DNA of 7,212 nucleotides from Chloroflexota bacterium. Its GTDB lineage: Bacteria; Chloroflexota; Limnocylindria; Limnocylindrales; CSP1-4. The first letter of the stretch is position 1. Every line of letters begins with the position of its first letter. A program made the translations under genes and the position numbers. Shown one piece after another: positions 5,905 to 7,212 of this stretch. The notes under the pieces are model-generated. The model was not told the DNA's origin. It saw nothing but the letters and a program-made list of their open reading frames with translations, and did not search any database. The stretch covers positions 1-7,212 of the forward strand of contig JANYAA010000060.1 of assembly GCA_025355255.1 (NCBI GenBank), given 5' to 3'.

Positions 5905-6704
5905 GTGCCCTGCCTCGGCACGGAATCGGCATCGTCATCGGCGTCCAGCACCTGCCAGCCATCCGGGGTCCGGCGCCGCTCCTCCACCTCTTCGGGCTCG
6001 GTGCCGCGCGGCTTGAGGAGCCCTGCGTGGCCCGTGGTGAAGAAGATGGCGATGCGCGTGATGGCCTGCCCCAGGAACGCCGCACCGATGCCGCCGGTGA
6101 GCACCGTCAGCCAACCGCCGGCAAGGCCCATCGCCAGCACACCGAAGACCATCCACGTGGAGCGGCCGCGGGCGCCCACGCGTGTAGCGAGCGCGTACAG
6201 AAGCGCCTGCGCGATCACCGCCAACAGCGGGTCCGTCCCGATGACCGTGAAGAACCCCAAAACGATGCCGCGGAAGACCGCCTCGTCCACGAGCGCCGTA
6301 GCCACGGCGTTGATGACGGCGCCCGGGTAGGACATGAGGCTGGGGACGCGGACCTCCCGGTAGCGCAAGAACGCGATGCCCACCGCGATTAGGCAGCCGG
6401 CAACCCCATACAGGAGCCCCAGCACCAGCACGCCGACACGTTCACCCAGCGCGAGATACAGGTCCGAGCCGGGCGCCGGGTGGAGCACGAGCACGCCGGT
6501 GTTCCCGATGACCCCCACCACATACCAGGCGAGCCGGCGAAGCAGCGACGGGCGGTTGCCCTCGGCGTCGACATCGTCGTATTCGGCCGCGCCAAAGCGC
6601 TCCGCGTCAAACCGCAGCAGAACGAGGAACAGCGCGATGCCAAGCGCCATCAGGACGCGCAGCGGCTCGGGGACATGGCTGATGCCGGGCACGGTGAACG
6701 GCAT
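5901..6704 (-). CDS. CPBP-like polytopic membrane protein with degraded catalytic motifs
   Basis: 267 residues with about seven hydrophobic segments: roughly 15-32, 58-76, 88-114, 127-156, 159-176, 182-203 and 205-224, ending in a charged cytoplasm-like tail. The pattern and the segment VDEAVFRG fit the CPBP/Abi glutamic-type intramembrane protease family. All three usual motifs are altered: EExxxR is D140-E141-xxx-R145, FxxxH is Y170-xxx-T174, and HxxxN/D is Q213-xxx-R217. The zinc- or water-coordinating His residues are therefore missing and proteolysis is doubtful; it may be a structural or scaffolding homologue. It lies between lepA and hemW, 60 bases after lepA and overlapping hemW by 4, so it is part of their operon. 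The start at 6704 is fixed by an in-frame TAG four codons upstream. No strong ribosome-binding site is visible. Family assignment is moderate; the membrane nature is clear. Confidence 0.75.
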   Translation of the reverse strand: MPFTVPGISHVPEPLRVLMALGIALFLVLLRFDAERFGAAEYDDVDAEGNRPSLLRRLAWYVVGVIGNTGVLVLHPAPGSDLYLALGERVGVLVLGLLYGVAGCLIAVGIAFLRYREVRVPSLMSYPGAVINAVATALVDEAVFRGIVLGFFTVIGTDPLLAVIAQALLYALATRVGARGRSTWMVFGVLAMGLAGGWLTVLTGGIGAAFLGQAITRIAIFFTTGHAGLLKPRGTEPEEVEERRRTPDGWQVLDADDDADSVPRQGT

Positions 6705-6713
6705 CGGTCTACG

Positions 6714-6755
6714 CTACCTGCAGCGAGTGCCAGGGAGGGCGGCGAGAGGCGTCAT
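6714..6755 (-). other. Possible 13-codon leader ORF before the CPBP-like gene
   Basis: ATG at 6755 to TAG at 6714 encodes MTPLAALPGTRCR. It has GAAGAGG four bases before the ATG, shares the frame of the CPBP-like gene, and its stop lies nine bases before that gene's ATG. Its start codon sits in the centre of the palindrome. It could pass terminating ribosomes to the weakly led downstream start, but a chance ORF of this size is common. Confidence 0.15.
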
Positions 6756-6764
6756 GACGCCTCT
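6745..6764. repeat. Perfect 20-bp palindrome directly after lepA
   Basis: AGAGGCGTCATGACGCCTCT equals its own reverse complement and begins immediately after the lepA stop codon on the minus strand. As RNA it would form an 8-bp stem with a CAUG loop. The bases after it in the direction of transcription are C-rich with no T-run, so it does not look like an intrinsic terminator; an operator for a dimeric regulator or an mRNA-processing hairpin are alternatives. Confidence 0.85.
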
Positions 6765-7212
6765 TCAGTCCTCGTCCATCCGGAGGATCGCAAGGAAGGC
6801 CTCCTGCGGGATCTCGACGGAGCCCACGCGCTTCATCCGCTGCTTTCCCTCCTTCTGCTTTTCAAGGAGCTTGCGCTTGCGGCTGATATCGCCACCGTAG
6901 CACTTCGCAAGGACGTTCTTGCGCATGGCCCGGATGGTTTCGCGCGCCACGACGTGGCTGCCGATGGCGGCCTGCACCGGCACCTCAAACATCTGGCGCG
7001 GGATCAGCTCCTTGAGCTTCTCGGTCAGCTGACGTCCCGTCGTCTGGGCGCGGTCGCGGTGAACGATCAGGCTCAGGGCGTCGATGGGCTCGCCGGCAAC
7101 CATGACGTCAAGCTTGACGAGCTTGGCGGCCCGATAGCCGGACTCCTCGTACTCCATCGACGCGTAGCCCTGCGTGCGGCTCTTGAGCTGGTCGTAGTAG
7201 TCCACGATCAGC
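6765..7212 (-). CDS. lepA: Elongation factor 4 / LepA, C-terminal part (5' end outside window)
   Basis: LepA is a ribosome-binding translational GTPase that acts on stalled or mis-translocated ribosomes. The window holds the last 148 or so codons of a protein usually about 600 long; the frame is open at the right edge ([18 protein letters not shown]...), so the GTG at 7205 is internal. The segment covers the end of domain V and the LepA-specific C-terminal domain, with hallmark stretches [51 protein letters not shown] and [13 protein letters not shown]. The GTPase domain is not visible. The stop at 6765 is followed at once by the 20-bp palindrome. It is the first gene seen of the lepA - CPBP-like - hemW run. 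Confidence 0.97.
   Translation of the reverse strand, partial: LIVDYYDQLKSRTQGYASMEYEESGYRAAKLVKLDVMVAGEPIDALSLIVHRDRAQTTGRQLTEKLKELIPRQMFEVPVQAAIGSHVVARETIRAMRKNVLAKCYGGDISRKRKLLEKQKEGKQRMKRVGSVEIPQEAFLAILRMDED

Overview
The window looks like chromosome of a high-GC bacterium, probably an actinomycete-type lineage. Hand counts give 41/60 G+C in two sampled lines (421-480 and 1621-1680). The HrcA/CIRCE heat-shock circuit and the order lepA - membrane protein - hemW - hrcA fit Actinomycetota such as Thermoleophilia, or a high-GC Chloroflexota relative. I cannot place it more precisely from sequence alone.

Layout. All host genes read on the minus strand, so the operon runs from right to left. 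At the right edge (6765-7212) is the C-terminal quarter of lepA (elongation factor 4). A 60-base gap with a perfect 20-bp palindrome follows. Next is a polytopic membrane protein related to CPBP (CAAX protease/bacteriocin-processing) proteins whose catalytic motifs are degraded (5901-6704). hemW (4690-5904) overlaps it by 4 bases and appears to start at CTG. At the left edge (1-953) is hrcA, missing only about its last 30 codons, preceded by a perfect CIRCE operator and a sigma-70-like promoter.

The accessory part is the roughly 3.7 kb between hemW and hrcA, which are commonly adjacent in other bacteria. It holds, from hemW toward hrcA: (i) a decayed IS256-family transposase remnant (about 4085-4660, plus strand); (ii) a two-gene minus-strand unit encoding a secreted trypsin-like (S1) serine protease (2588-3946) and a small lipoprotein (2130-2600), overlapping by 13 bases; (iii) an IS481/IS3-like insertion sequence with an apparently intact DDE transposase (1153-2148, plus strand) whose left end stops about 45 bp short of the hrcA promoter. 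The protease gene is visibly less GC-rich than its surroundings in the line I counted.

How the genes work together. lepA, the CPBP-like gene and hemW form a compact translation/haem-metabolism operon. hrcA has its own heat-shock promoter, so it can work despite the insertion. The protease-lipoprotein pair is the most likely undescribed unit: both products are exported, their translation looks coupled, and mobile-element sequence lies on both sides. I see no tRNA, rRNA or CRISPR array.
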